Shown here piece by piece: positions 9,411 to 16,772 of a stretch of 45,715 nt of DNA; within the stretch, counting starts at the first letter, position 1; each line of letters opens with the position of its first letter. This DNA is from an uncultured Bacteroidota bacterium. GTDB lineage: Bacteria; Bacteroidota; Bacteroidia; JABEUT01. The notes beneath the pieces are model-generated. The model did no database searches. It saw nothing but the letters and a program-made list of their open reading frames with translations, and had not been told where the DNA came from. Position numbers and translations under genes: made by a program. Location: assembly GCA_903916255.1 (NCBI GenBank), contig CAIWVW010000087.1, positions 1 to 45,715 of the forward strand, in the 5' to 3' direction.

Positions 9411-9418
9411 CAAAGATA
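9411..9418 (-). promoter_or_regulatory. Bacteroidota-type -7 promoter element
   Basis: On the minus strand TATCTTTG matches TAnnTTTG and ends 21 bases before the ATG at 9389. Its position inside the longer reading frame rules out the 9413 start. Confidence 0.55.
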
Positions 9419-9428
9419 ATATAAATAC

Positions 9429-9490
9429 AGAGATAAGAGATAAGCATTTGACTACTCAAAATTAAGCCCATGAGGTCATCTCTTATCTCT
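9429..9490. repeat. Inverted repeat (AGAGATAAGAGAT arms)
   Basis: Perfect 13-base arms at 9429-9441 and 9478-9490. A further degenerate copy, CATATCTTATCTCT, follows immediately. It lies upstream of the SBBP gene promoter, in the divergent gap. Confidence 0.65.
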
Positions 9491-9843
9491 CATATCTTAT
9501 CTCTAAATAAATGCTCCGCATTTATTACACATTTGCCACACAACTTATTCGCAGCAGTGGTTTCAAAATTGCTGCAATAGTGTAATTGGTTGTTTTTCTG
9601 TTAGTAAGGTAGTATATTAAGCATTATAAATACTCCATAAAAGTGTAGCATAAAGAAATTTAAAAGGACAGATTTTTAACAGAAAAGAGGCGGACGGCAT
9701 GACGGAGAAATTGCACATAAAAATAAAGAAATAAAAATTTTAACTTGCTCATAACGTGCATATTTAGAATTTATGGTATAGTAAATGCCTTGTGTGTCCG
9801 TCACCTGAAAAGTATTTAACCTGTCCGCAAAGGTTTTTTTTTA
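9491..9843. other. Gene-free, AT-rich divergent intergenic region
   Basis: This stretch separates the SBBP gene (-) from the dioxygenase operon (+). I see no reading frame with a plausible start, no tRNA and no recognised riboswitch. It is mostly A/T-rich with a short GC-richer patch near 9687-9704. It may simply hold upstream regulatory DNA. Confidence 0.5.
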
Positions 9844-9851
9844 TATTTTTG
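9844..9851 (+). promoter_or_regulatory. Bacteroidota-type -7 promoter element
   Basis: TATTTTTG matches TAnnTTTG and ends 31 bases before the ATG at 9883. It is preceded by a T-run, which weakens the call because the stretch is low complexity. Confidence 0.4.
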
Positions 9852-9882
9852 CATCCCTCAAGCCAAACACGACAACTAATAG

Positions 9883-10722
9883 ATGGATAATCCCTCATTA
9901 AAAAACTATCCTAAGTTTACCCTTGGGAGTACATTTACAAAAGAACAGTTAGACTTTTTTAATAAGTATGGCTTTGTACACTTCACCGGCGTTTTTTCCC
10001 CGCAGGAAGTAAGCGAACTGATTGAAGGCTATAATGATGCCTCGAAAAAACTTATCGCTTCGAAAGATAAAATGGTGAATGGTATTCCGGTTATTTTCGG
10101 ACATGATGAAAACGGCCAACGTATTGTTCAGCGATTTCCCCATACATCGAAATACAGCGAGCGTCTCCACCAAATGGTAATTGATGACCGTATCCAGCGG
10201 TTGAGAAACTTATTGAAATATAAATCGGCCCGTATTGCGGAAGACGAACGCGATGGAGTGGTATTTAATCACTATGTAAACTCGAAACACAGCCGTTTTA
10301 AACACATGGGCTGGCATACCGATTCGCTCCGTGAAGTATTTTATCTTAAAAAAGTATATCCCATGTTGAATATTGGGGTATATTTAGATAAATCATCGGA
10401 AATAAACGGTGGATTACGTGTAATACCCGGAACCCATAAACAAAACCTGTGGGGTATGCTGTTCCACAAAACGTATTACCGCAGTTTTAAAGAAGATAAG
10501 GACGAAGTACTTGTTGTTGCCGACCCGGGAGATGTGGTAATTCACCATGGACAAATGTGGCACCGTGTGGGCCATTCCGACTTTAAGGATGAAGTGAGCC
10601 GCCGCCGTATAATGTATATTCCTATTTTGGCAGGGCCTAAACAAAAAAAGATGCCAAACGGCAAAAAGAAGACCCCTATTTACCATCACCTTCAGGCTTT
10701 TGCCAAGTTCGACAAAAAATAA
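9883..10722 (+). CDS. Phytanoyl-CoA dioxygenase (PhyH) family protein
   Basis: A 279-residue cytoplasmic Fe(II)/2-oxoglutarate oxygenase of the PhyH family. The iron-binding facial triad can be read as the HxD of GWHTDSLREV near residue 146 and the distal His in DVVIHHGQMWHRVG near 222-228, with the 2-oxoglutarate-binding Arg likely in SRRRIMYIP just after. The fold matches over the whole length and resembles ectoine-hydroxylase-like oxygenases, but the substrate cannot be read from sequence. Its stop overlaps the next start by one base (TAATG), so it is almost certainly cotranscribed and coupled with the SDR gene. Confidence 0.85.
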   Translation: MDNPSLKNYPKFTLGSTFTKEQLDFFNKYGFVHFTGVFSPQEVSELIEGYNDASKKLIASKDKMVNGIPVIFGHDENGQRIVQRFPHTSKYSERLHQMVIDDRIQRLRNLLKYKSARIAEDERDGVVFNHYVNSKHSRFKHMGWHTDSLREVFYLKKVYPMLNIGVYLDKSSEINGGLRVIPGTHKQNLWGMLFHKTYYRSFKEDKDEVLVVADPGDVVIHHGQMWHRVGHSDFKDEVSRRRIMYIPILAGPKQKKMPNGKKKTPIYHHLQAFAKFDKK

Positions 10723-11513
10723 TGTCATACGCACTAATAACAGGAGCCAGCAAAGGCATAGGAAAAGAATTAGCAGTCAGTTTAGCAAAGCGCAAATACA
10801 ACTTGCTTTTAGTGGCAAGAACGGAACCTCTTTTAAAAGAAATAGCTAAAGAACTGGAACAGACCTATGGGGTTTCAGTACAATACAATGCCATCGATTT
10901 ATCGGCTGCCGATGCCGCAGAAGATATTATTGCCTGGTGCCAAAAGGGCGGGTATGATGTTAGCGTATTAGTAAATAATGCCGGCTATGGCTTACATGGC
11001 GCATTCGAAAAACTTTCGCTCGATGAGCAACTGAATATGATGTGGCTTAACATGAGCACCATGGTTCAGTTAACCCATTTGGCGTTGCCATTATTAAAAC
11101 GTCACTCAGGAAAGAGTTATATACTGAATATAGCCAGCACCGCAGCTTATCAGGCAGTGCCGTATCTTGGTGTTTATTCGGCTACTAAAGCATTTGTACT
11201 TTCATTTACAAGGGCATTGCGCCAGGAAATGAAAGGCAGCAATGTATCTGTCACCTGTCTTAGTCCCGGCGCTGTGGAAACCCATTTTATGGAAAGAGCC
11301 GGAATGGATAAGGTGAATAAAATTGTGAAACAGGCCAAGAAATTCGAGATGCAGCCCAATGTGGTGGCTGAATTCGGAATTAAAGCCCTGCTTAGCGGCA
11401 AAGCGGAGGTTATTCCCGGAGTCGGAAACAAAGTAGGAGCATTTGCCAACAGGCTATTACCCAAAAATGCCGTAGAAGGCGTTGCCAAAGGACTTTATTC
11501 TCCCGAAAAATAG
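10722..11513 (+). CDS. SDR family NAD(P)-dependent oxidoreductase
   Basis: A 263-residue classical short-chain dehydrogenase. The Rossmann nucleotide-binding motif TGASKGIG is at residues ~7-14, NNAG at ~85-88, and catalytic Ser plus YxxxK as NIAST then YSATK near 138-157. R-x-E after the third strand suggests NADP(H) is possible. It resembles the DltE/YqjQ-type SDRs. It overlaps the PhyH gene by one base, so the pair may oxidise and then reduce or dehydrogenate one substrate; that is inference. It is followed by a gap leading to tRNA-Leu. Confidence 0.88.
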   Translation: MSYALITGASKGIGKELAVSLAKRKYNLLLVARTEPLLKEIAKELEQTYGVSVQYNAIDLSAADAAEDIIAWCQKGGYDVSVLVNNAGYGLHGAFEKLSLDEQLNMMWLNMSTMVQLTHLALPLLKRHSGKSYILNIASTAAYQAVPYLGVYSATKAFVLSFTRALRQEMKGSNVSVTCLSPGAVETHFMERAGMDKVNKIVKQAKKFEMQPNVVAEFGIKALLSGKAEVIPGVGNKVGAFANRLLPKNAVEGVAKGLYSPEK

Positions 11514-11575
11514 GGCTAAACCCCTTCATCTTTCCACCTCCGGAAAACTATTCTTCAATTAGATATTTAAAAACC

Positions 11576-11583
11576 TATATTTG
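11576..11583 (+). promoter_or_regulatory. Bacteroidota-type -7 promoter element for tRNA-Leu
   Basis: TATATTTG matches TAnnTTTG and ends 21 bases before the first tRNA base. The promoter of a stable RNA is expected to be a close consensus match, which supports this call. Confidence 0.6.
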
Positions 11584-11604
11584 CAGCCCAATTTTAATTT
11601 ACAT

Positions 11605-11686
11605 GCGGATGTGGCGGAATTGGTATACGCGCTAGTCTTAGGAACTAGTGCCGCGAGGCTTATGGGTTCGAGTCCCTTCATCCGCA
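11605..11686 (+). tRNA. tRNA-Leu (anticodon UAG)
   Basis: An 82-base tRNA. The acceptor stem pairs GCGGATG (11605-11611) with CATCCGC (11679-11685), discriminator A at 11686. The D arm has AATTGGTATA. The anticodon arm is CTAGT-CTTAGGA-ACTAG, giving anticodon TAG, which reads CUA and related Leu codons. A variable arm and the T-arm GGGTTCGAGTCCC follow. The 3' CCA is not encoded. It stands alone between the SDR gene and trigger factor. Confidence 0.95.
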
Positions 11687-11700
11687 CGACCTGAGTTAAA

Positions 11701-11789
11701 AGTTTATAAAGTTGAAAGTTTATAAAGTGAAATACAAAACACCTTATTCCGTCTTTGCAAACTTTATGAACTATATAACTTTATAAACT
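11701..11789. repeat. AT-rich inverted repeats (AGTTTATAAAGTT type)
   Basis: A perfect 13-base arm at 11701-11713 pairs with 11777-11789. A second left copy is at 11717-11728, and looser variants (ACTTTATGAAC, TTTATGAACTTT) run to the start of tig at 11832. This fills the leader between tRNA-Leu and tig and could form competing hairpins. No -7 motif for tig was found in it. Confidence 0.65.
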
Positions 11790-11831
11790 GACTTTATATT
11801 TTATGAACTTTAAAAACTTTATGAACTAATT

Positions 11832-13166
11832 ATGAATATCGCTAAAGAAGACCTTAACAACACCCATGCAGTAATCCGCATAAAACTGGCTCCTGAAGAT
11901 TGGAAGCCTAAAGTAGATAAAACCTTAAAAGAATACCGCAAAACGGCCAATATACCCGGTTTCCGCCCGGGACAGGTTCCCATGTCTATTATCCAAAAGA
12001 GATATGGAAAAGCTGTACTGGTGGAAGAAATAAACACACTGCTTTCAGATAACCTTACCAAATACATTAAGGATAATGAATTGAGAGTAGTAGGCGAACC
12101 GTTGCCTATGGAAAACAAAGTGGATTTAGATAAGGAAGTAGAACACGAATTTGGTTTTGAAGTAGGCATAGTGCCTGATTTCAGCGTGCCAATTTCTGCG
12201 GAGCATAAGTTTACCTTGCTTCAACCGGAGATTGAAGAATCGTTGATGGAAGAGTATACCGAAGAACTGACTAATCGCTATGGTGTAGTTTCAAATACAG
12301 AATCGTCGGCTGCCGATGATTTAATTGGCGGCGACTTTGTAGAATTGGATACCAACGGCGAAATTTTAGCCGGTGGACTTTTCAAGCCATCTATTATTAA
12401 TGTTAAACGAGTAGGCGCTGAATTCAAATCGAAATATATTGGCAAGGCAGTGGGCGATAAAATTGTTCTGAATCTTTCCGAGCTTAGCAAAAGCGCTGAT
12501 GAGATTTCCTCTATGTTCAGCATTAATAAAGATGCAGCCGAAAAACTGACCAATAATTTCCAGTTTACCGTTACCCAAATACACCACATTGTTCCGGCAG
12601 AAATAAACCAGGAACTGTGGGATAAAATCTATGGACCTGGTAAGGTGAACAACTCTGAAGATTTCCGCAAGAATTTGAAAATGGAATTGATGTCCATCTT
12701 TGCACCTAAAGGCGAAAGGAAGCTGAACAATGATATGGTAGAGCATTTAATAAAGAATACCTCCATCACATTGCCGGAAGAATTCTTAAAGAAATGGCTT
12801 ATGAGGGTGAACAAAGAACCACTCAGCGAGGCCCAGTTCAATATGGAATTTGAAGCGTATACCCAATCGTTGAAATGGAGATTGATTGAAGATAAGATTT
12901 ACAAAGACAATAATATTACTGTTACTCCAGAAGAAGTACAGGAATATGCTCACCAACTGGCGCACAGGTATATGGGCCATGGCGTTCCGCACGAACAGGT
13001 TGATATGGCAAGCAAACGCTTGCTGCAAGATGAAAAAGAAGTAAATCGTATGTACGAGCGTCTTTATGAATCGAAACTGTTAGATTTGTTGCGTAAAACA
13101 TATACGATTGAACCGAAGGAAGTAAAACGTGATGATTACGATAAATTAACAGAGTCTGCAAAATAG
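11832..13166 (+). CDS. tig: Trigger factor, ribosome-associated chaperone
   Basis: A 444-residue chaperone that binds the ribosome exit tunnel and shields nascent chains. The N-terminal ribosome-binding domain has the trigger-factor signature as GFRPGQVPMSIIQKRYG at residues ~44-60. The middle region (~140-245) would be the FKBP-like domain, though divergent as usual in Bacteroidota. The C-terminal helical arm spans ~255-430 (VEHLIKNTSITLPEEFLKKW, QEYAHQLAHRYMGHG). Length is near the family norm of about 430-450. It lies 26 bases upstream of clpP, the common tig-clpP arrangement. Confidence 0.93.
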   Translation: MNIAKEDLNNTHAVIRIKLAPEDWKPKVDKTLKEYRKTANIPGFRPGQVPMSIIQKRYGKAVLVEEINTLLSDNLTKYIKDNELRVVGEPLPMENKVDLDKEVEHEFGFEVGIVPDFSVPISAEHKFTLLQPEIEESLMEEYTEELTNRYGVVSNTESSAADDLIGGDFVELDTNGEILAGGLFKPSIINVKRVGAEFKSKYIGKAVGDKIVLNLSELSKSADEISSMFSINKDAAEKLTNNFQFTVTQIHHIVPAEINQELWDKIYGPGKVNNSEDFRKNLKMELMSIFAPKGERKLNNDMVEHLIKNTSITLPEEFLKKWLMRVNKEPLSEAQFNMEFEAYTQSLKWRLIEDKIYKDNNITVTPEEVQEYAHQLAHRYMGHGVPHEQVDMASKRLLQDEKEVNRMYERLYESKLLDLLRKTYTIEPKEVKRDDYDKLTESAK

Positions 13167-13192
13167 TATATAACTCATAACTTAATAAAGAC

Positions 13193-13891
13193 ATGTTTAA
13201 ACAAGATGAATTCCGGAAATATGCTACAAGGCATAAAGGCATAAACAGCTTAACCTACGACCGTTTTACCTCGCACTTTAACGGGCGCTTAAGTTCAACT
13301 GTTAGCGATTATATCTCACCTACAATTATTGAAGAACGTCAGTTGAATGTTGCACAAATGGATGTATTCTCCCGTTTGATGATGGATAGGATTATCTTTT
13401 TGGGCGTAGGCATCAATGATGATGTTGCCAATATCATCCAGGCCCAATTGCTTTTCTTAGAATCGGCCGATTCAAAGAAACCAATCTCGATTTACCTGAA
13501 CTCTCCGGGCGGCTCAGTATATGCAGGGCTTGGCATTTATGATACCATGCAATACATTGCTCCTGAAGTAGCAACCATTTGTACCGGTATGGCTGCCAGT
13601 ATGGCTGCCGTGCTTATGTGCGCCGGAGCTCCTAAAAAGAGAACCGCTTTGCCGCACTCCCGCATTATGATTCACCAACCTATGGGCGGAGCGGAAGGAC
13701 AAGCATCAGACATTGAAATTACCGCCAAGGAAATTCAGAAGTTGAAGAAAGAATTATATGAAATAATTGCAAAGCACTCCGGACAAACCTACGACAAGGT
13801 ATATGCCGACAGTGACCGCGACTATTGGATGACCGCACAAGAAGCCAAAGACTATGGCATGATTGACGAAGTGCTTATTAAAGCCAAGTAA
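13193..13891 (+). CDS. clpP: ATP-dependent Clp protease proteolytic subunit
   Basis: A 232-residue serine peptidase that forms the 14-mer Clp barrel with an AAA+ unfoldase. The catalytic triad is readable: Ser136 in GMAASMAAV, His161 in RIMIHQPMGG and Asp210 in DRDYWM, with the same spacing as E. coli ClpP. The N-terminus carries about 40 residues before the core, consistent with a propeptide or extended axial loop. clpX, often next in line, is absent: a terminator and a convergent gene follow at once. Confidence 0.95.
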   Translation: MFKQDEFRKYATRHKGINSLTYDRFTSHFNGRLSSTVSDYISPTIIEERQLNVAQMDVFSRLMMDRIIFLGVGINDDVANIIQAQLLFLESADSKKPISIYLNSPGGSVYAGLGIYDTMQYIAPEVATICTGMAASMAAVLMCAGAPKKRTALPHSRIMIHQPMGGAEGQASDIEITAKEIQKLKKELYEIIAKHSGQTYDKVYADSDRDYWMTAQEAKDYGMIDEVLIKAK

Positions 13892-13917
13892 TCAAATAAG
13901 GTTTTAGATTAAAATAG

Positions 13918-13950
13918 AAAATCCTCTCAGGAAACTGAGGGGATTTTTTT
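13918..13950 (+). terminator. Rho-independent terminator after clpP
   Basis: The stem AATCCTCTCAG pairs with CTGAGGGGATT around a GAAA tetraloop (13931-13934), with one G-T wobble, followed by a T-run to 13950. It ends the tig-clpP transcript. The A-run on the other side could also let it stop the convergent gene at 13954. Confidence 0.9.
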
Positions 13951-13953
13951 GTT

Positions 13954-14757
13954 TTAAAATTTATAACCTATTCCTGCCGTGAAACTTAATAGATTATAGT
14001 TTACGCGATAATGTCCGGGATATCCACTCCAAATAGCATTATATTGATTACTCTCATTGTATGTCGTATTAATATATGCTTGTGACCACATAAAATCACT
14101 ACTCAACACCGCGAAAAAATGCGCCCCTTGAATAAATCTTACATCAACCCCAAAATCAAAAGCTATTTCAGAAGAAGTGACTTGTTGCAGAGATGAAGTT
14201 ATATCTTCTGTACTGGTATAAGTACTTACACCTCCACCAGGGAGACCTACCCCATAAGTAGAGCTTGAGGTTCCCATTAATGAATATCCTGCAGTTGAAG
14301 ATAACTTATCTCCTGTCAAAAGTTTGAAATCAATTTTATGCTTGCCTCCTGTAGAAAAAAATATCCCTGCCATTAACAACATCTCTTTAAAATCAGAGTA
14401 GCTACTGGAAACTAATTGATTGGTATTCGTTTTATCACATAAATCTAAGAAGCACTGATTTACATTAAAAGGTTCGGCATTATAACTAATCAACCCAGTT
14501 ATTCCAAAATGACTATGGGCAATAGGAATCCCACCAGAAATATTCATGGTATAGCCCATTGTTCCATAACTCCCTGCTCCGGGTCCTCCTGATAATTCCT
14601 CCATATAAAATCCATTTGTCGGAATACCCAAACCAAAATTGGAAGAGACATATGCTGAAGTTTTTTGCTTATGAAAGGCCGAATCCACTTTACTTTGCCC
14701 AAAACACAAAACAGAGAAAACAAAGAAAATAAGAATTGATAATGATATTTTTTTCAT
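13954..14757 (-). CDS. Outer-membrane beta-barrel-like secreted protein, unnamed
   Basis: A 267-residue protein with a signal peptide at residues 1-20 (MKKISLSILIFFVFSVLCFG, then QS). The rest alternates polar and aromatic residues in short strands separated by Gly/Ser-rich turns, and it ends in GIGYKF with a C-terminal Phe, typical of outer-membrane barrels. I do not recognise a named family. The start at 14757 is chosen over 14772 because the signal peptide begins there. It lies downstream of the SBBP/T9SS gene on the same strand but has its own promoter motif. Confidence 0.65.
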   Translation of the reverse strand: MKKISLSILIFFVFSVLCFGQSKVDSAFHKQKTSAYVSSNFGLGIPTNGFYMEELSGGPGAGSYGTMGYTMNISGGIPIAHSHFGITGLISYNAEPFNVNQCFLDLCDKTNTNQLVSSSYSDFKEMLLMAGIFFSTGGKHKIDFKLLTGDKLSSTAGYSLMGTSSSTYGVGLPGGGVSTYTSTEDITSSLQQVTSSEIAFDFGVDVRFIQGAHFFAVLSSDFMWSQAYINTTYNESNQYNAIWSGYPGHYRVNYNLLSFTAGIGYKF

Positions 14758-14782
14758 GGCTTCCAAAAACATTCAATTCTAA

Positions 14783-14790
14783 CAAAAGTA
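14783..14790 (-). promoter_or_regulatory. Bacteroidota-type -7 promoter element
   Basis: On the minus strand TACTTTTG matches TAnnTTTG and lies 25 bases before the ATG at 14757. Confidence 0.45.
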
Positions 14791-14900
14791 ACAAAAAACT
14801 CTTGTCCTGCATTTCCTTCGTGAACCTTTGTGGGCTGTTTCTTTGTGAACTTAGTGGTAAAAATGTATTTAATCCTCTCGGGATACCTGGCGGGATATTT

Positions 14901-16586
14901 TTATTTCTGAATCACTACTTTCCCTTCCCCAAGTAAATCTCGATTCTCGTTTAACACCCTATACAGATAGATTCCGCTTGGTTGATTGCTGAGATTAATG
15001 GACAATTTATCAGTAACAACCGACAATTCTGAATATACTTTTTCTCCCAGCACATCATAAATTTCTACAGATGACTTACTCCCGGCACTTGGTAACTGAA
15101 TTGTAAATGTACCGGGAGACGGATTAGGGTAAATGACGATTTTATCCCAATTCTTCACAGGCTGAATTCCATCCGTAGTATGTGAAAGCTTTGCGACATA
15201 AACATCATGGCCTGAACCAGAAGTGGACAATGTATCAGAGCCAAAAATAACTTTTGTGCCAAAATCACCGGCTACATATACGTCTCCTGTAGTATTTGCT
15301 GCCACTCCATATCCGTCGGAAGAAGGAGTTCCGAAACTCTTGGTGCAGGTATATGCTGCCAACGGATTGCCATTTAAATCGAATTCAGCAATATACATAG
15401 GTTCGCCCGTTGCTGTTGTTGTTAAAGTATCTGAGCCAAAAATCGCCGCATTCGAATAATGTCCTGTGATATATTCATCCCCAATTCCATCTACTGCAAT
15501 ACCTGCACATAATACATTTGCGCCATTGCCTGACTGGGCTCCCCAAACCATATAACCTGTGGTATCAAACTTAATAAGATATGCTTCGCCTAAATTGCCG
15601 GAGTTGGTGGTTAAACTATCTTTTCCAAATACTATGCTTGAACCAAAATAATTTCCACCTACATAAATACTATGGTTATCGCCAACCTCAATACCCACTC
15701 CCGCACTTCCTTTAACACCGGTTCCGCTTTTGGCCCAGATTACGGTACCGCTTAAGTCGTACTTCACCACAAATGTGCAGGAGGTTCCCGAATAATTGTC
15801 GGTTAATGTATCTTTCCCAAAAGGTATATACGGAGTTCCATATTGGCCGGTAATATAAATATAGCCCAAACTGTCAAAAGCAATGCCACCTGCCAAATCT
15901 ACACTTACACTTCCTGCAGTTTTGCCCCATACTTCATTTCCTGCTGAGTCATATTTCACAACAAAAACATCTTGCGCTCCGGGTGTAACGCACAGGAGCG
16001 TGTCGTTCCCAAAGTAAACCGCAGAATCCCAATAATTACCCGTAACATAAACATTCCCTGTTTTATCCACCGCAACACCCTCGCCCGCATCGCAACCGCC
16101 GGTACCTCTTATTCCTTTTGCCCAAATTACATTGCCGTTCGCATTGTATTTTACGGTCCATGCAACGCCTATTCCTGCTGTCACTTTCCATACGGTATCA
16201 TTCCCAAAAACAATGTAAGGGCTGTGTGAGCCACCTGTCAAATATATGTTCCCCTTTTTATCGAGCGTAATTCCTTCGGGCATATCAACTCCTGTTCCAC
16301 CGGCCCACCTCGTCCAAATTAAGTTTCCTGAAGCATCATACTTTACTAAAAATAAATCTCCGTTTCCTGCATCTTCCAGGGTGTCGGCTCCAAAAACAAT
16401 ATAGCTTGATACATAGTACCCGGTCATGTATACGTTTCCTTCATTATCCGTTGCAACCCTGTATCCCGCGTTACCGCCAACACTGCCTGCCGAGCTTCTG
16501 CCCCATTGCCATGTTTGCCCATTGGATAGATTTGAACTAAGAACCAACAAAAGTGTGAAGGCACCAATAAGAAATATGTTTTTCAT
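14901..16586 (-). CDS. SBBP beta-propeller repeat protein with T9SS type A sorting domain
   Basis: A 561-residue secreted protein. A signal peptide ends near residue 23 (SNLSNGQ). Eight to nine SBBP-like repeats follow, with GNVYVTGNYWDSAVYFG-type strands and VKYDSAGNEVWGK-type strands. The sorting tail is IYPNPSPGTFTIQLP, VEIYDVLGEKVYSE, QPSGIYLYRV and GEGKVVIQK. The build is the same as at 7698-9389, and both begin the mature part with a QxWxWG-like motif, so they are paralogues. Many Asp/Asn-Gly turns suggest calcium-supported surface propellers. The function is unknown, with adhesion the usual guess. Confidence 0.9.
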   Translation of the reverse strand: MKNIFLIGAFTLLLVLSSNLSNGQTWQWGRSSAGSVGGNAGYRVATDNEGNVYMTGYYVSSYIVFGADTLEDAGNGDLFLVKYDASGNLIWTRWAGGTGVDMPEGITLDKKGNIYLTGGSHSPYIVFGNDTVWKVTAGIGVAWTVKYNANGNVIWAKGIRGTGGCDAGEGVAVDKTGNVYVTGNYWDSAVYFGNDTLLCVTPGAQDVFVVKYDSAGNEVWGKTAGSVSVDLAGGIAFDSLGYIYITGQYGTPYIPFGKDTLTDNYSGTSCTFVVKYDLSGTVIWAKSGTGVKGSAGVGIEVGDNHSIYVGGNYFGSSIVFGKDSLTTNSGNLGEAYLIKFDTTGYMVWGAQSGNGANVLCAGIAVDGIGDEYITGHYSNAAIFGSDTLTTTATGEPMYIAEFDLNGNPLAAYTCTKSFGTPSSDGYGVAANTTGDVYVAGDFGTKVIFGSDTLSTSGSGHDVYVAKLSHTTDGIQPVKNWDKIVIYPNPSPGTFTIQLPSAGSKSSVEIYDVLGEKVYSELSVVTDKLSINLSNQPSGIYLYRVLNENRDLLGEGKVVIQK

Positions 16587-16616
16587 GAAATTTATTTTAC
16601 GTATTCATTTTCAATA

Positions 16617-16624
16617 CAAATATA
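16617..16624 (-). promoter_or_regulatory. Bacteroidota-type -7 promoter element
   Basis: On the minus strand TATATTTG matches TAnnTTTG and lies 30 bases before the ATG at 16586. Confidence 0.5.
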
Positions 16625-16746
16625 ATATTATATATTTCATAAAATACTGCCATTTATTATACGGCAGTTTTTTAGCGGTGAATGGTATGTTTTACTTATT
16701 GAATGGTAGAAATGAGCATTAACTCAATGCCCACACAAATTATCTT

Positions 16747-16754
16747 TACCTTTG
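16747..16754 (+). promoter_or_regulatory. Bacteroidota-type -7 promoter element
   Basis: TACCTTTG matches TAnnTTTG and ends 18 bases before the ATG at 16773. An upstream in-frame TTG (16752) falls inside this motif and so is not the start. Confidence 0.55.
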
Positions 16755-16772
16755 AAACTCTTTCCTGTCTTA

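Noticed and set aside
9491-9843. Possible structured RNA or riboswitch before the PhyH gene
   Set aside because: No recognisable riboswitch core, and pairing is limited to weak AT stems.
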